Below, in pieces: positions 9,327-18,443 of a stretch of 64,000 nucleotides of DNA; position 1 is the first letter of the stretch; each line of letters opens with the position of its first letter. Origin of the DNA: Brachybacterium sacelli (GTDB lineage: Bacteria; Actinomycetota; Actinomycetes; Actinomycetales; Dermabacteraceae); the NCBI RefSeq assembly GCF_017876545.1, contig NZ_JAGIOD010000002.1:186001-250000 (forward strand), written 5' to 3'. Position numbers and translations under genes: made by a program. The notes beneath the pieces are model-generated. The model saw only the letters and a program-made list of their open reading frames with translations, was not told the DNA's origin and did not search any database.

Positions 9327-9437
9327 GCGTCGGGGCGGGGCTGCGCTTTGTGTCCGTCCCGGAGGCCTAGGATGGCGTCGCCCGTCGCCTGCCCTCCCGG
9401 TCCCGCTCCCGCTCCCCCAGGACAAGGAACCCCCTGT

Positions 9438-11072
9438 ATGACACTCGCCGCCCTGTCGCGCCGCCCGCTCTCCCGTCTGACCGCAGCGGCGGCCGCAGCG
9501 GTCCTGCTGCTGAGCGGATGCACCGAGATGGGCGGCGACCCGGGGGGCTCCTCGCCGGCCGGCGAGGCGAGCGACTCCGGTCAGGATGCCCCGGCCGACG
9601 AGGCGGACCTCCCGCTCGATGATCTCGGGAAATCTGCTGCCCAGGAGCTGCCGGCGGACCCTGCCTCCGACTCCGACTATGCGCAGTACTACGACCAGGA
9701 CATCGAGTGGGGCGAGTGCGAGGACGTCCAGTCCGAGGATGCCGAATGCGGCACCGTCACCGTCCCGCTGGTGTGGGACGATCCGTCCCAGGGGAGCATC
9801 GAGCTCGCCGTCGGCCGTCTTCCCGGCGCCGACGAGGACTCCGGTTCCCTCCTGGTCAATCCGGGAGGCCCCGGCGCTTCCGGGGTGAACTTCCTGGACT
9901 CGGTGCCGTACATGCTCTCCCCGGAGGTGCTCAGCGCCTACGACATGGTCGGCTTCGACCCGCGGGGCGTGGCCCGCACGGCCGGAGTCGAGTGCCTCAG
10001 CGACGAGGAGACCGACCAGTACCGCTCCGAGACCGCCGAGCCGGGCACCGCCGAGGCCGAGGACATGGCCGAGAAGTGGAGCTCGAGGATCGCCGAGGCC
10101 TGTGAGGCGAACTCCGGCGACGTGCTGCCCTATCTCGACACCTACTCCGCGGCACGGGACATGGACGTGCTGCGGGCTGCGCTGGACTCCGAGAAGCTCG
10201 ACTACCTCGGCTACTCCTACGGCACCTATCTCGGGTCGACCTACGCCGACCTGTACGCCGACCGGGTGGGCCATTTCGTGCTCGACGGGGCGCTCGACCC
10301 CACGATCACGATGGACGAGCTCACGGCCGGGCAGGCCGAGGGCTTCGAGAAGGCCACCAGCGCGTTCGTGGAGGACTGTCTCGGCAGCGCCGACTCCTGC
10401 CCGCTGAAGGGCGACGTCTCCGAAGGGAAGCAGCAGCTGCAGGCGTTCTTCGCCTCGGTCGACGACAACCCGCTGCAGACCGACGACCCCGACCGACCGC
10501 TGACCGGCGCGCTCGCCCGCTCCGCGGTGATGATGCTGATGTACGAGGACGGGCAGTGGTCGGAAGGCCGACAGGCCCTCGGCGAGGCCATGAGCGGGGA
10601 CGGTGCGCAGCTGCTGGAGATGTCCGACCGGTCCGCTGAGCGCCAGGAGGACGGCTCGTACCGCACGAACGCCAACTTCGCGATCTCCGCCATCAACTGC
10701 CTGGACCATCCCGGCATCGCCGACGAGCAGTGGCAGGAGCAGGAGGCCGATCGACTCGCCGAGGAGTTCCCGACCTTCGGACCGACGATGGGAGGCGACG
10801 GCTGCTCCCAGTGGCCGGTCCCGCCGCTGCGCGAGCCCGCCCCGATCTCCGCCGAGGGCGCGGACCCCATCGTCGTGATCGGCACGACCGGCGACCCGGC
10901 CACCCCGTACGAGTGGTCCGTCAGCCTGGCGGATCAGCTCTCCAGCGGTGTGCACCTCACCTTCGAGGGCAACGGTCACACCGCCTACGGGCGCTCCGGT
11001 GGCTGCATCGAGGAGCAGGTGGACGCCTATCTCCTCGAGGACACCGTGCCCGAGGACGGCTTGACCTGCTGA
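9438..11072 (+). CDS. Alpha/beta-hydrolase lipoprotein, tripeptidyl-aminopeptidase family
   Basis: A secreted, probably lipid-anchored serine peptidase of the SlpD/TAP family (544 residues). The signal peptide ends in a lipobox, LLLSGC, with Cys28, followed by a low-complexity acidic linker to about residue 75. The oxyanion motif NPGGPGASG is at 141-149 and the nucleophile Ser260 lies in GYSYGTYLG. The acid is likely in VIGTTGDPATP and the base His in EGNGHTAYG near the C-terminus. The ATG at 9438 is chosen because it places the signal peptide correctly. Confidence 0.9.
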   Translation: MTLAALSRRPLSRLTAAAAAAVLLLSGCTEMGGDPGGSSPAGEASDSGQDAPADEADLPLDDLGKSAAQELPADPASDSDYAQYYDQDIEWGECEDVQSEDAECGTVTVPLVWDDPSQGSIELAVGRLPGADEDSGSLLVNPGGPGASGVNFLDSVPYMLSPEVLSAYDMVGFDPRGVARTAGVECLSDEETDQYRSETAEPGTAEAEDMAEKWSSRIAEACEANSGDVLPYLDTYSAARDMDVLRAALDSEKLDYLGYSYGTYLGSTYADLYADRVGHFVLDGALDPTITMDELTAGQAEGFEKATSAFVEDCLGSADSCPLKGDVSEGKQQLQAFFASVDDNPLQTDDPDRPLTGALARSAVMMLMYEDGQWSEGRQALGEAMSGDGAQLLEMSDRSAERQEDGSYRTNANFAISAINCLDHPGIADEQWQEQEADRLAEEFPTFGPTMGGDGCSQWPVPPLREPAPISAEGADPIVVIGTTGDPATPYEWSVSLADQLSSGVHLTFEGNGHTAYGRSGGCIEEQVDAYLLEDTVPEDGLTC

Positions 11073-11171
11073 CTGCGTCCGCGAGCGTGACGGGGATCGC
11101 GGCTGTTCGCTTTGCGCCGGCCGCCCCGCGTCCCGTACAGTGATGCGGTCCGCCGCGTGACCGGCGGGAAC

Positions 11172-11244
11172 GCCGCCTTAGCTCAGTCGGTAGAGCGATT
11201 CACTCGTAATGAATAGGTCATCGGTTCGATTCCGATAGGCGGCT
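11172..11244 (+). tRNA. tRNA-Thr (CGT)
   Basis: Acceptor GCCGCCT pairs with AGGCGGC, D-arm AGCTCAGTCGGTAGAGC, anticodon loop CTCGTAA with anticodon CGT, and T-arm TCGGTTCGATTCCGA. CCA is not encoded (CCG follows). Confidence 0.96.
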
Positions 11245-11254
11245 CCGACAGGAC

Positions 11255-11296
11255 AGACCCCCTCGCCCGGCCGGACGCGCCGCGGCGAGGGGGTCT
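11255..11296 (+). terminator. Intrinsic terminator after tRNA-Thr
   Basis: A 13-bp perfect stem (11255-11267 with 11284-11296) begins about 10 nt after the tRNA. The loop is GC-rich; the right arm ends in GGGGGTCT followed by TCC. Confidence 0.8.
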
Positions 11297-11384
11297 TCCG
11301 CATCTCGAAGCGGTTGCCCCGCCTGTCCGGGCTCCCGGGTCAAGCGCTAGAGTCGCCCCACCATCCGGCGACCGAAGGAGCCCC

Positions 11385-11579
11385 ATGGAGCACGCGAAGC
11401 TCGTCCAGGTCATCACCAGCATCATCGAGAACCGGCAGGACCCCGAGTCGTCCCGCCGACCCGAGGACTACGACATCGACGCGATCGCCCGGGAGGCGCA
11501 CGAGCAGACCGTGCGCGCGGGAGCCGACGAGCTCGACCCGGAGGCCTACTGGCGGATCGTGCAGAAGCATGCCCGCTGA
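11385..11579 (+). CDS. Small conserved-looking protein, 64 aa
   Basis: A short charged protein starting MEHAKLVQVITSIIENRQDP and ending WRIVQKHAR, with an acidic centre (EDYDIDAIAREAHE) predicted helical. The ATG follows GAAGGAG with 7 nt spacing. Codon third positions are GC-rich as in neighbouring real genes. No family is recognised; it has no membrane segment or metal motif. Confidence 0.6.
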   Translation: MEHAKLVQVITSIIENRQDPESSRRPEDYDIDAIAREAHEQTVRAGADELDPEAYWRIVQKHAR

Positions 11580-11731
11580 CCACCGGCTCGTCCCTCGCGG
11601 TGCGGAAAGCGCGGGGGAGGGGCACCCCGACGGCACCAGGACGACGAGGGCGCAGCGGCGGACCGCCGACCATCCTTCAGGCCGCCGATAGATCCGCCGA
11701 CCGCCGACGGGTACGCGGACCGGTGAGAGAC

Positions 11732-12424
11732 TCAGGCAGCCGACGACGGAGACGGGGGCGGGATCAGCCCGCGTTCGAAGGCGCGCAGGACGACCTGCAG
11801 GCGCGAGCTGCACTCGAGCTTGTCCATCAGCGAGGAGACGTGCGACTTCACCGTCGACTCCGACAGCGACAGGGCCTGGGCGATCGCGGCGTTGGACCGC
11901 GCCGCGCACAGCAGCGAGAGCACCTCGGCCTCGCGCGAGGTCAGGTGCAGCGGCATGACCGACGGGCCGAGCTCCGTCCCCGGTGCGGGCTGGGCGGGCG
12001 TGCCGGCACGCGGCCCGTTCGCGAGCTGCACGGCGAGCTCCGGGGCGATCACCGTGCCGGCCGCGGCGCCCGCCGCCCGCACCGCCGCGACGAGCGCGTC
12101 GGGGCCGGTCGATTTCAGCAGGATGCCGGCAGCGCCCGCCGCGATCGCGGCGCGGACCTGCACGTCGGTGCCGAAAGCCGTCAGCACCACCATGGCGGTC
12201 GCGGGGTGGTGGGCGCGCATCCGCCGTGTCGCCTCGAGACCGTGCGTCCCGGGCAGGGCGAGGTCCATCAGTGCCACGTCCGGGGCGGCGGTCGCCACGA
12301 CCTGCAGAGCCTCATCGGCCGTCTCCACCGCGGCCAGGACACGGAGGTCCTCCGCCTGCCCGAGGGTGACGCTGAGCGACTCCCGCACGACCGGGTCGTC
12401 GTTGCAGATCAGGACCGTGGGCAT
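11732..12424 (-). CDS. Orphan response regulator, LuxR family
   Basis: A 230-residue receiver plus LuxR helix-turn-helix protein. The acidic pocket NDD is at 8-10, the phosphoacceptor Asp54 in ALMDLALPG, and the HTH in LTSREAEVLSLLCAARSN onward. A variable alanine/proline-rich linker (about 125-160) joins the domains. The start MPTVLICNDD at 12424 gives the normal receiver N-terminus; a longer in-frame reading is not needed. No histidine kinase is adjacent, so the partner is unknown. It is divergent from furA. Confidence 0.88.
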   Translation of the reverse strand: MPTVLICNDDPVVRESLSVTLGQAEDLRVLAAVETADEALQVVATAAPDVALMDLALPGTHGLEATRRMRAHHPATAMVVLTAFGTDVQVRAAIAAGAAGILLKSTGPDALVAAVRAAGAAAGTVIAPELAVQLANGPRAGTPAQPAPGTELGPSVMPLHLTSREAEVLSLLCAARSNAAIAQALSLSESTVKSHVSSLMDKLECSSRLQVVLRAFERGLIPPPSPSSAA

Positions 12425-12628
12425 GGGCCCTCCGCGCTCTCGGGCGAGGAGCAGGGGCCCGCTGGCCACCGTCGGCGCACGGGCGGCATGCCGCCGGGCC
12501 GGCCATCCGGTCCCGGTGGCGGCGACGGTGCAACGCCGAGCGGGGTCACCCGGCCCAGATTAGCCGCGTGCCCCCCGCGGCGCCCGCCCTTCGGCCGATC
12601 GGCCCCCGGATGCTCCCGAGTCCGTTTC

Positions 12629-12657
12629 TTGAACAAGTCCAGAAAGATGGGTAGGGT
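12629..12657 (+). promoter_or_regulatory. Likely furA promoter, probably leaderless
   Basis: TTGAAC (12629-12634) and TAGGGT (12652-12657) are separated by exactly 17 bases. The -10 ends 6 bases before the furA ATG, so transcription would start at or next to the A of ATG. The segment is locally AT-rich, as expected for a Fur self-regulation site. Confidence 0.6.
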
Positions 12658-12663
12658 GCAGTC

Positions 12664-13164
12664 ATGCCGAGCCGCGACCATACCTCCGCCCTGCGAGGGG
12701 CTGGACTGCGCGTGACCGCTCCGCGGCTCGCGACGCTCGAGGCCGTCACCGAGCATCCCCACGCCGACGCCGAGGCGATCGCCCGGGCCGTGCGCGAGCG
12801 CCTGGGCACGGTGTCCCGGCAGGCCGTCTACGACGTGCTCAACGCACTGTCCGACGCCGAGCTGCTGCGCCGCGTCTCCGTCGGCGGCCGCAGCATGCAG
12901 TACGAGCTGCACCTCCACGACAACCATCACCACCTGGTGTGCCGTGAGTGCGGCCGCCTGGAGGACGTCCCCTGTGCGATCGGCGAGTCACCCTGCCTGA
13001 TCCCGCACGACGACCACGGCTTCGACATCGAGGTCGCCGACGTCGTCTACCGCGGCGTGTGCTCCGCATGCCGCACGCAGAACGCAGCCGAGCACATGGC
13101 GCCCGCCACGGCCGTGACGTCCGCTGTCGCCGAGGCGACGCACCGCACCCCCGAGTCCCCCTGA
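12664..13164 (+). CDS. furA: Fur-family transcriptional regulator (FurA-like)
   Basis: A 166-residue ferric-uptake/peroxide-type repressor. The winged helix (about 1-80, with SRQAVYDVLNALSDAELLRR) is followed by the metal-binding region HDNHHHLVCRECG. Two CxxC pairs, Cys93/Cys96 and Cys133/Cys136, would hold structural zinc. The gene lies 114 bases before a catalase gene on the same strand, the same pairing as furA-katG in mycobacteria, which supports peroxide or iron-dependent control of the catalase. No ribosome-binding site is needed if the message is leaderless. Confidence 0.9.
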   Translation: MPSRDHTSALRGAGLRVTAPRLATLEAVTEHPHADAEAIARAVRERLGTVSRQAVYDVLNALSDAELLRRVSVGGRSMQYELHLHDNHHHLVCRECGRLEDVPCAIGESPCLIPHDDHGFDIEVADVVYRGVCSACRTQNAAEHMAPATAVTSAVAEATHRTPESP

Positions 13165-13278
13165 GCCCCCGGTCCTGCACGCAGGGCCGTCGGCTCCGGG
13201 TCATCTGTTCCCTACCAGCACTATCCGAATTTTACGTGACGACTTGTCAGAACCCATCACCACCCCAGGAGTAGGAAC

Positions 13279-14772
13279 ATGACCGACTTCGATCCGACGA
13301 TCCCGAGCACCACGGAATCCGGCGCTCCCCGCGAGTCCGACGCACACTCCCTCAGCGTGGGCCCCGACGGCCCGCTGATGCTGCACGACGTCGCCCTGGT
13401 CGAGAAGCTCGCCCGCTTCGACCGTGAGCGCGTCCCGGAGCGCAGCCCGCACGCGAAGGGCTCGGGCGCCTTCGGCGAGCTCGAGATCACCGAGGACGTC
13501 TCGCAGTACACCAAGGCGGACCTGTTCCAGCCCGGTCGCAAGACCCCGATGCTGCTGCGCTTCTCCACCGTCGCCGGTGAGCTGGGCTCTCCCGACACCT
13601 GGCGCGACGTGCGCGGCTTCTCGATGAAGTTCTACACCCAGCAGGGCAACTACGACCTGGTCGGGAACAACACCCCCGTCTTCTTCGTGCGCGACCCGAT
13701 GAAGTTCCCTGACTTCATCCACTCCCAGAAGCGCACCCCGGCCTCCGGTCTGCGCGACAACACCATGCAGTGGGATTTCTGGACCAACTCGCCCGAGAGC
13801 GCCCACCAGGTCACCTACCTGATGGGTGACCGCGGCCTGCCCAAGTCCTGGCGGCACATGAACGGCTACGGGTCCCACACCTACATGTGGGTCAACGAGT
13901 CCGGCGAGAAGTTCTGGATCAAGTATCACTTCCACACCGACCAGGGCATGGAGTACCTCTCCAACGAGGAGGCGGACCGCCTCGCCGGCGTCGACGGCGA
14001 CTACCACCGTCGCGACCTGTTCGAGTCGATCGCCCGGGGCGAATTCCCGAGCTGGACCGTCTCCGTGCAGGTGATCCCGTACGAGGAGGCGAAGAACTAC
14101 CGCTTCAACATCTTCGACCTCACCAAGACGGTGTCCAAGAAGGACTACCCGCTGATCAAGGTCGGCACGATGACCCTGAACCGCAATCCGCGGAACCACT
14201 TCGCGCAGATCGAGCAGGCGGCCTTCAGCCCTTCGAACACGGTTCCCGGCATCGGCCTGTCCCCGGACAAGATGCTGCTGGGTCGCTCGTTCTCGTACCC
14301 GGACGCGCAGCGCCACCGCATCGGCACGAACTTCAACCAGCTGCCGGTGAACCAGCCGATCGTGCCCACGAACTCCTACGACAAGGAAGGGTTCATGGAG
14401 TTCCTGCACTCCGGCGACGCTCCGGTGTATGCGCCGAACTCCTACGGTCGCGCCTACCAGGACGAGCAGGGCCCGGTCGACAACGGCTGGGAGGCCGATG
14501 GTGAGCTGGTCCGCGCGGCCTATTCGCTGCACGCCGAGGACGGCGACTTCGTCCAGCCCGGCATCCTGGTGCGTGAGGTGTTCGACGACGCCGATCGCGA
14601 CCGTCTGGTGGAGACCGTCTCCGGCGGTCTGAGCACGGTCGAGGAGCCGGTGCTGTCCCACGCGATCCAGTACTGGAAGAACATCGACCAGACCACCGGT
14701 GAGCGCATCGAGAAGGCCATCGGCACGTCGGCGGCCGACGACCAGCCCGGCGGTGATCCGCTGGACGCGTGA
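13279..14772 (+). CDS. katA: Heme catalase (monofunctional, small subunit)
   Basis: Breaks down hydrogen peroxide to water and oxygen. The 497-residue length matches small-subunit catalases. The distal His58 lies in [15 protein letters not shown], Asn131 in [12 protein letters not shown], and the proximal heme ligand Tyr340 in [12 protein letters not shown]. No C-terminal flavodoxin-like domain is present. The ATG follows a GGAGTAGGAAC site. The 114-base gap from furA is AT-rich around 13210-13250 and may hold a separate promoter. A strong terminator follows, so furA-katA forms a complete unit. Confidence 0.97.
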   Translation: MTDFDPTIPSTTESGAPRESDAHSLSVGPDGPLMLHDVALVEKLARFDRERVPERSPHAKGSGAFGELEITEDVSQYTKADLFQPGRKTPMLLRFSTVAGELGSPDTWRDVRGFSMKFYTQQGNYDLVGNNTPVFFVRDPMKFPDFIHSQKRTPASGLRDNTMQWDFWTNSPESAHQVTYLMGDRGLPKSWRHMNGYGSHTYMWVNESGEKFWIKYHFHTDQGMEYLSNEEADRLAGVDGDYHRRDLFESIARGEFPSWTVSVQVIPYEEAKNYRFNIFDLTKTVSKKDYPLIKVGTMTLNRNPRNHFAQIEQAAFSPSNTVPGIGLSPDKMLLGRSFSYPDAQRHRIGTNFNQLPVNQPIVPTNSYDKEGFMEFLHSGDAPVYAPNSYGRAYQDEQGPVDNGWEADGELVRAAYSLHAEDGDFVQPGILVREVFDDADRDRLVETVSGGLSTVEEPVLSHAIQYWKNIDQTTGERIEKAIGTSAADDQPGGDPLDA

Positions 14773-14830
14773 TCCGGTGACTCGGTGACCGGCTGCCGAG
14801 CTCGGCGCCGTCACCGATAGCGGACAGCGG

Positions 14831-14861
14831 CGCGGCCCGTCCCCTCGTGGGGCGGGCCGCG
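14831..14861 (+). terminator. Terminator after catalase gene
   Basis: CGCGGCCCG (14831-14839) pairs with CGGGCCGCG (14853-14861). Inside, CCCC pairs with GGGG around a TCGT loop, with one bulged T at 14840. It lies 59 bases after the catalase stop. Confidence 0.75.
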
Positions 14862-15008
14862 TCGTCGTGCCCGAGGGATGTCGTCGTCCCGACGACGCGG
14901 GTGATCAGCCCACGAAGCAGCGGGGCCGGCTCCTGCGGAGGCCGGGGACGAGGCGCGGGACCCTGAGGCAGATGAGATCGGGGTGCGACCGCGGCGGACT
15001 GTCGGACC

Positions 15009-15392
15009 TCAGACGACGAGGACCTCGCTGGGGGAGGACAGCAGCAGCTTCTGCACGGTCAGGCCCAGCAGATGGCGGGCGAGGTCGTTCTGGCGGCGGA
15101 TGCCCAGCACGAGCAGTTCCGCCTTCTCCTCCTCGACCACGTCCAGCAGCACGTCGGCGATGTCCTCCTCGGTGTGCTCCTGGCGCATCGCGACCCGCAC
15201 GGAGGACTGCCTCAGCTCGTCACGGGCGATCTCGAGCTGCTGGTCGTCGGCGTGGCGGGGGTCCTCACGGACGCCCTCGCGCACCACGTTGACGACGATC
15301 AGCGGGCCTCCACGTCGTTCCGCCTGATCGCGTGCGGCCGCCAGCGCCTTGAATCCCACCTCGGTGGGGATGAATCCGACGACGACTGCCAT
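15009..15392 (-). CDS. Universal stress protein family (UspA)
   Basis: A 127-residue single-domain Usp protein. It starts MAVVVGFIPTEVGFKAL, matching the first strand and helix of the fold. The C-terminal part LLVLGIRRQ--DLARHLLGLTVQKLLLSSPSEVLVV corresponds to the usual G-x2-G-x9-G(S/T) ATP-binding region, but the glycines are largely replaced. It may therefore belong to the non-ATP-binding branch. The gene stands alone on the minus strand. Confidence 0.85.
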   Translation of the reverse strand: MAVVVGFIPTEVGFKALAAARDQAERRGGPLIVVNVVREGVREDPRHADDQQLEIARDELRQSSVRVAMRQEHTEEDIADVLLDVVEEEKAELLVLGIRRQNDLARHLLGLTVQKLLLSSPSEVLVV

Positions 15393-15497
15393 CTGCTCTC
15401 CTCGGGTGCGGTCCGGGCGTCGGCCGCGCCCGGGATGCGCGCGGCCTGCCCCGATCCTACGGGGTCCCTGGTGGTCCCGGCAGGGACGCGGCGCCCC

Positions 15498-16172
15498 TCA
15501 GAACTCCGAGCGGGAGGAGGAGGTGGGGACCTCGGAGCGCTGTTGCCCCGAGAGCTGCTGGATCTCGTCCATGATCCGCGCGGTCATGAGGCGGCGCTTG
15601 AGGCCCTTGGACGCGGCGGGATCGATGTCGCTAAAGTCGATCGGGGCGCCGATGCGCACCGTGACCGCCCCGCGCTCTGGCAGCTTCTTCTTCATCAGTT
15701 CCTGGGTGCCCTTGAGACCGACCGGGATGATCGGGCACCCGGATTCGAGGGCGAGCCACGCCGCTCCCTGCTTGCCCGGGTGGAGCATGCCGTCCTTGGA
15801 GCGGGAGCCTTCGGGATAGATGCCGAAGCCGGCGCCCTCACGGAGGATGACCTGGGCGGATTGCAGTGCGCCCTTGCCGGAGGAGAGCGCCTCGCGATCC
15901 ACCGGCACCGCATCGACCGCGGTGAAGAACCACCTCAGGATGCGCCCCTTCAGCCCCTTCTGTGTCCACAGGCTCTCCTTGGCGACGAACCGGATCTGGC
16001 GGGGGAAGGCCACCGGGATCACGAAGCTGTCGATGTTGGAGAGATGGTTGGAGGCGATGAGGAAGCCCCCCGTGCGGGGCACGTTCTCCAGGCCGGAGAC
16101 CCGAGGGTTCCAGATGAGCGTGACGAAGGGCCGCACGGCGGTGCGGACCCCGAAGTAGAAGCGAGCTGACAC
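15498..16172 (-). CDS. 1-acyl-sn-glycerol-3-phosphate acyltransferase (PlsC-like)
   Basis: Transfers an acyl chain to lysophosphatidic acid in phospholipid synthesis at the inner membrane face. The catalytic HX4D motif is His43/Asp48 in SNHLSNIDSF, with the acceptor-binding YPEGSRS at 119-125 and a conserved CPIIPVGLKG further on. The length of 224 residues is usual. The GTG start at 16172 has an AGGAGG site 6 nt upstream. The C-terminus is serine-rich and variable. It is divergent from the oxidoreductase-like gene. Confidence 0.92.
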   Translation of the reverse strand: MSARFYFGVRTAVRPFVTLIWNPRVSGLENVPRTGGFLIASNHLSNIDSFVIPVAFPRQIRFVAKESLWTQKGLKGRILRWFFTAVDAVPVDREALSSGKGALQSAQVILREGAGFGIYPEGSRSKDGMLHPGKQGAAWLALESGCPIIPVGLKGTQELMKKKLPERGAVTVRIGAPIDFSDIDPAASKGLKRRLMTARIMDEIQQLSGQQRSEVPTSSSRSEF

Positions 16173-16426
16173 GGGTCCTCCTGAGACGTCCTGGACTGCG
16201 GGACACGATATATCCGTGCCGAGGCTGCGCGGGCACCGGATCGTGACCTCGGGCGACGATGATGCGCTGGTCGCACCGAGGAAGCAGCCAGGTGACGGTC
16301 ACCGGCGATGTGGTAGAACAGGCGTGCGTCACGCGCCGTACCAGAGGCGCGGAGCCGGGGACGGCCCGTGTGCCGCGACGTGGCCGTGGCGGCCGCCGAT
16401 CCCCGCTGAGCCCGAGGAGCCTGCCG

Positions 16427-18415
16427 ATGCCGAAGACCCTGAACATCGCCGTGATCGGTGCCGGAACCATGGCCCAGGCCGTGCACCTGCCGGTGCTGCG
16501 TCGGCGCTGGGACCGGTTCGCGGTGACCGCGCTGGTCGATCATTCGCCGCGGCGGCGTCGGGAGTCCTCCGAGGTGTGGGGCCTCGAGGAGGACAAGCGC
16601 TTCGAGACCGTCGCGGACCTCATCGCCGCGGTGCGCGCGAAGACGGTGACGCTGGATGCGGCGGTGCTGTCGACCGACGGTCTGCACGCGGAGGACCTCC
16701 TGCAGCTCATGCGACGGGGGATCCCGGTGCTGGTCGAGCCGCCACTGGGCTTCTCCGCCGAGGAGATCGCGAAGGTCGCGGACTTCGAGCGGATGACCGG
16801 TCGGCGTCTGCTGATGATGGCCTATCCCCAGCAGTACGACGACTCCGTGTCCCGGATGGCCGAGCAGATCCCCACCAAGGACCTGCGGATGGTCGACCAC
16901 GAGGTGCTGATGCCGGCGAGCCAGCCGCTGTTCGGCGGCGCGCACGTGACCACCTCCTCCTACGATCTGCCCTCCGAGGTGCGCACCCAGCGCCGCAGCG
17001 ACCTGCAGGAGGCGGTGGTGGCCGGCGCCGGTGACGGGGCGACCCAGCGTGATCGGGATCTCTACGTCAAGGGCCTGCTGACCGGCGTCGCGCACCAGCT
17101 GGCGGTCCTCGAGGCCGCTTACGGTCCGATGACGGACCTGGTCGCGGTGCGGCACTGGCCCAAGGGCGTCATCCCCGGCTCGATCGAGCTGCTCGGTTCG
17201 CTCAGCGGTGGTGCGCAGGTGCGGCTGGTCTGGCACTACCTGCCCTTCGCCCCCGAGTACTCCGAGCACATCCAGGTGCTGTCGGCGCGGCGCCGGATGC
17301 GGGTCGAGCTGCCCGCCCCGTCCCATGGCGATCGCCGTTCGACGGTGGCGCTGCGGGAGAAGAAGAGCGGCGTGGTCCAGGAGGTGGAGACCACCGCCAC
17401 CAAGGGATCGGCGGAGCTGATGTGGGAGGCCTTCCACGCCTTCGTGGAAAAAGGCGCTGCGCCGCTCTCCGGGGCTGCGGAGGCCCGCACCCAGGTCACG
17501 CTGCTGCGGGAGGTTCTCGCCACGATCGTGGCGGCCGACGACCGCAGCATCGACGAGGAACCCGAGGAAGCGGCCGACGACGCAGCGACCTCGCCCTCGG
17601 CGGACGGGGCCGACGAGGCAGCGGCCGGGTCTGAGGCGGCGCCGAGCGAGGCCAGGACCGAACGGGTGCCGAGCGCGGTTGAGGCCGAACAGGCGTCGGG
17701 CGCGGCTGAGACCGCGCAGGCGTCGGGCGTGACCCAGCCCGCTCGGACACCGGCAGCGGCCGAGCCCGCGGCCCAGACCCTCGAGCAGGTCGAGGTCTCC
17801 CCGCCCTCCGACGCGGGGGAGCAGCACGTCCCGGCGGGGGCTGCGATGACCGAGCGGCTCCCGTCGCCCGAGGAGGTTGCCGCGCTGGAGGACACCCGGG
17901 TCGCCGCCGCCGAGGATCCTGGAACCGCTCCCTCCAGCGGGGAGCCCAGGGACGTCTGGAACCTCGAGTCCCCGAAGGAGTCGACCTGGCCGCCCGCCGC
18001 GAGGACGACGGGTCCCGCGAGCGCCGACTCGGAGACGAGCGCCCACGGGTCTGCACGCACCGACAGCACGGAGCGCCCCGATGCGGCGGCCGACGGCGGC
18101 GGCACGACTGATCCGGACGGCACGACGAGCCCCGACCCCTCGGCGGCCGACGGCGGCGGCACGACTGATCCGGACGGCACGACGAGCCCCGACCCCTCGG
18201 CGGCCGGTGCCGACGCCGTCGCAGCTGCTGACGAAGCCCGGCGCGAGGACAGCACGACGGATCCCGACGGCACGACGGGTGATCCTGCCGCCGTCGACCA
18301 CGAGGACGGCATCGCGGAGACGGACGACGCCCCGCGCGCCGAGGACCCCGCGGGTGCTGACGGCGCCGCCGACACCGGCCGCACCGGGAAAGCGCCGGAG
18401 GGTCCTGCCCGCTGA
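16427..18415 (+). CDS. Gfo/Idh/MocA-family oxidoreductase with long acidic C-terminal tail
   Basis: The N-terminal Rossmann domain starts at NIAVIGAGTMAQAVHLPVL and is followed by the family's alpha/beta substrate domain to about residue 390. The usual EKP motif that supplies the catalytic lysine reads VEPPLGF, so the lysine is replaced by proline and enzymatic activity is doubtful. From about 395 to 662 the protein is a disordered tail rich in Ala, Glu, Asp, Thr and Pro, including an exact 19-residue duplication. GAGGAG precedes the ATG at 16427. It may act as a scaffold or sensor rather than an enzyme; that is inference. Confidence 0.8.
   Translation: MPKTLNIAVIGAGTMAQAVHLPVLRRRWDRFAVTALVDHSPRRRRESSEVWGLEEDKRFETVADLIAAVRAKTVTLDAAVLSTDGLHAEDLLQLMRRGIPVLVEPPLGFSAEEIAKVADFERMTGRRLLMMAYPQQYDDSVSRMAEQIPTKDLRMVDHEVLMPASQPLFGGAHVTTSSYDLPSEVRTQRRSDLQEAVVAGAGDGATQRDRDLYVKGLLTGVAHQLAVLEAAYGPMTDLVAVRHWPKGVIPGSIELLGSLSGGAQVRLVWHYLPFAPEYSEHIQVLSARRRMRVELPAPSHGDRRSTVALREKKSGVVQEVETTATKGSAELMWEAFHAFVEKGAAPLSGAAEARTQVTLLREVLATIVAADDRSIDEEPEEAADDAATSPSADGADEAAAGSEAAPSEARTERVPSAVEAEQASGAAETAQASGVTQPARTPAAAEPAAQTLEQVEVSPPSDAGEQHVPAGAAMTERLPSPEEVAALEDTRVAAAEDPGTAPSSGEPRDVWNLESPKESTWPPAARTTGPASADSETSAHGSARTDSTERPDAAADGGGTTDPDGTTSPDPSAADGGGTTDPDGTTSPDPSAAGADAVAAADEARREDSTTDPDGTTGDPAAVDHEDGIAETDDAPRAEDPAGADGAADTGRTGKAPEGPAR
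18086..18199 (+). repeat. Exact 57-bp tandem duplication inside the oxidoreductase tail
   Basis: Units 18086-18142 and 18143-18199 are identical and keep the reading frame, duplicating 19 residues (core GGGTTDPDGTTSPDPS). The lack of drift implies recent or homogenised duplication. Confidence 0.95.
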
Positions 18416-18418
18416 CGC

Positions 18419-18443
18419 GGAGGGCCGGTCGAACCGGCCCTCC
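18419..18443 (+). terminator. Terminator after the oxidoreductase-like gene
   Basis: GGAGGGCCGGT (18419-18429) pairs perfectly with ACCGGCCCTCC (18433-18443) around a CGA loop, 3 nt after the stop codon. A second small hairpin lies at 18461-18479. Confidence 0.8.

Noticed and set aside
8217..10979. 920-codon minus-strand open frame across the ABC permease and peptidase genes
   Set aside because: It spans several well-identified plus-strand genes and an intergenic region, with low-complexity Arg/Gly-rich translation and no start signal.
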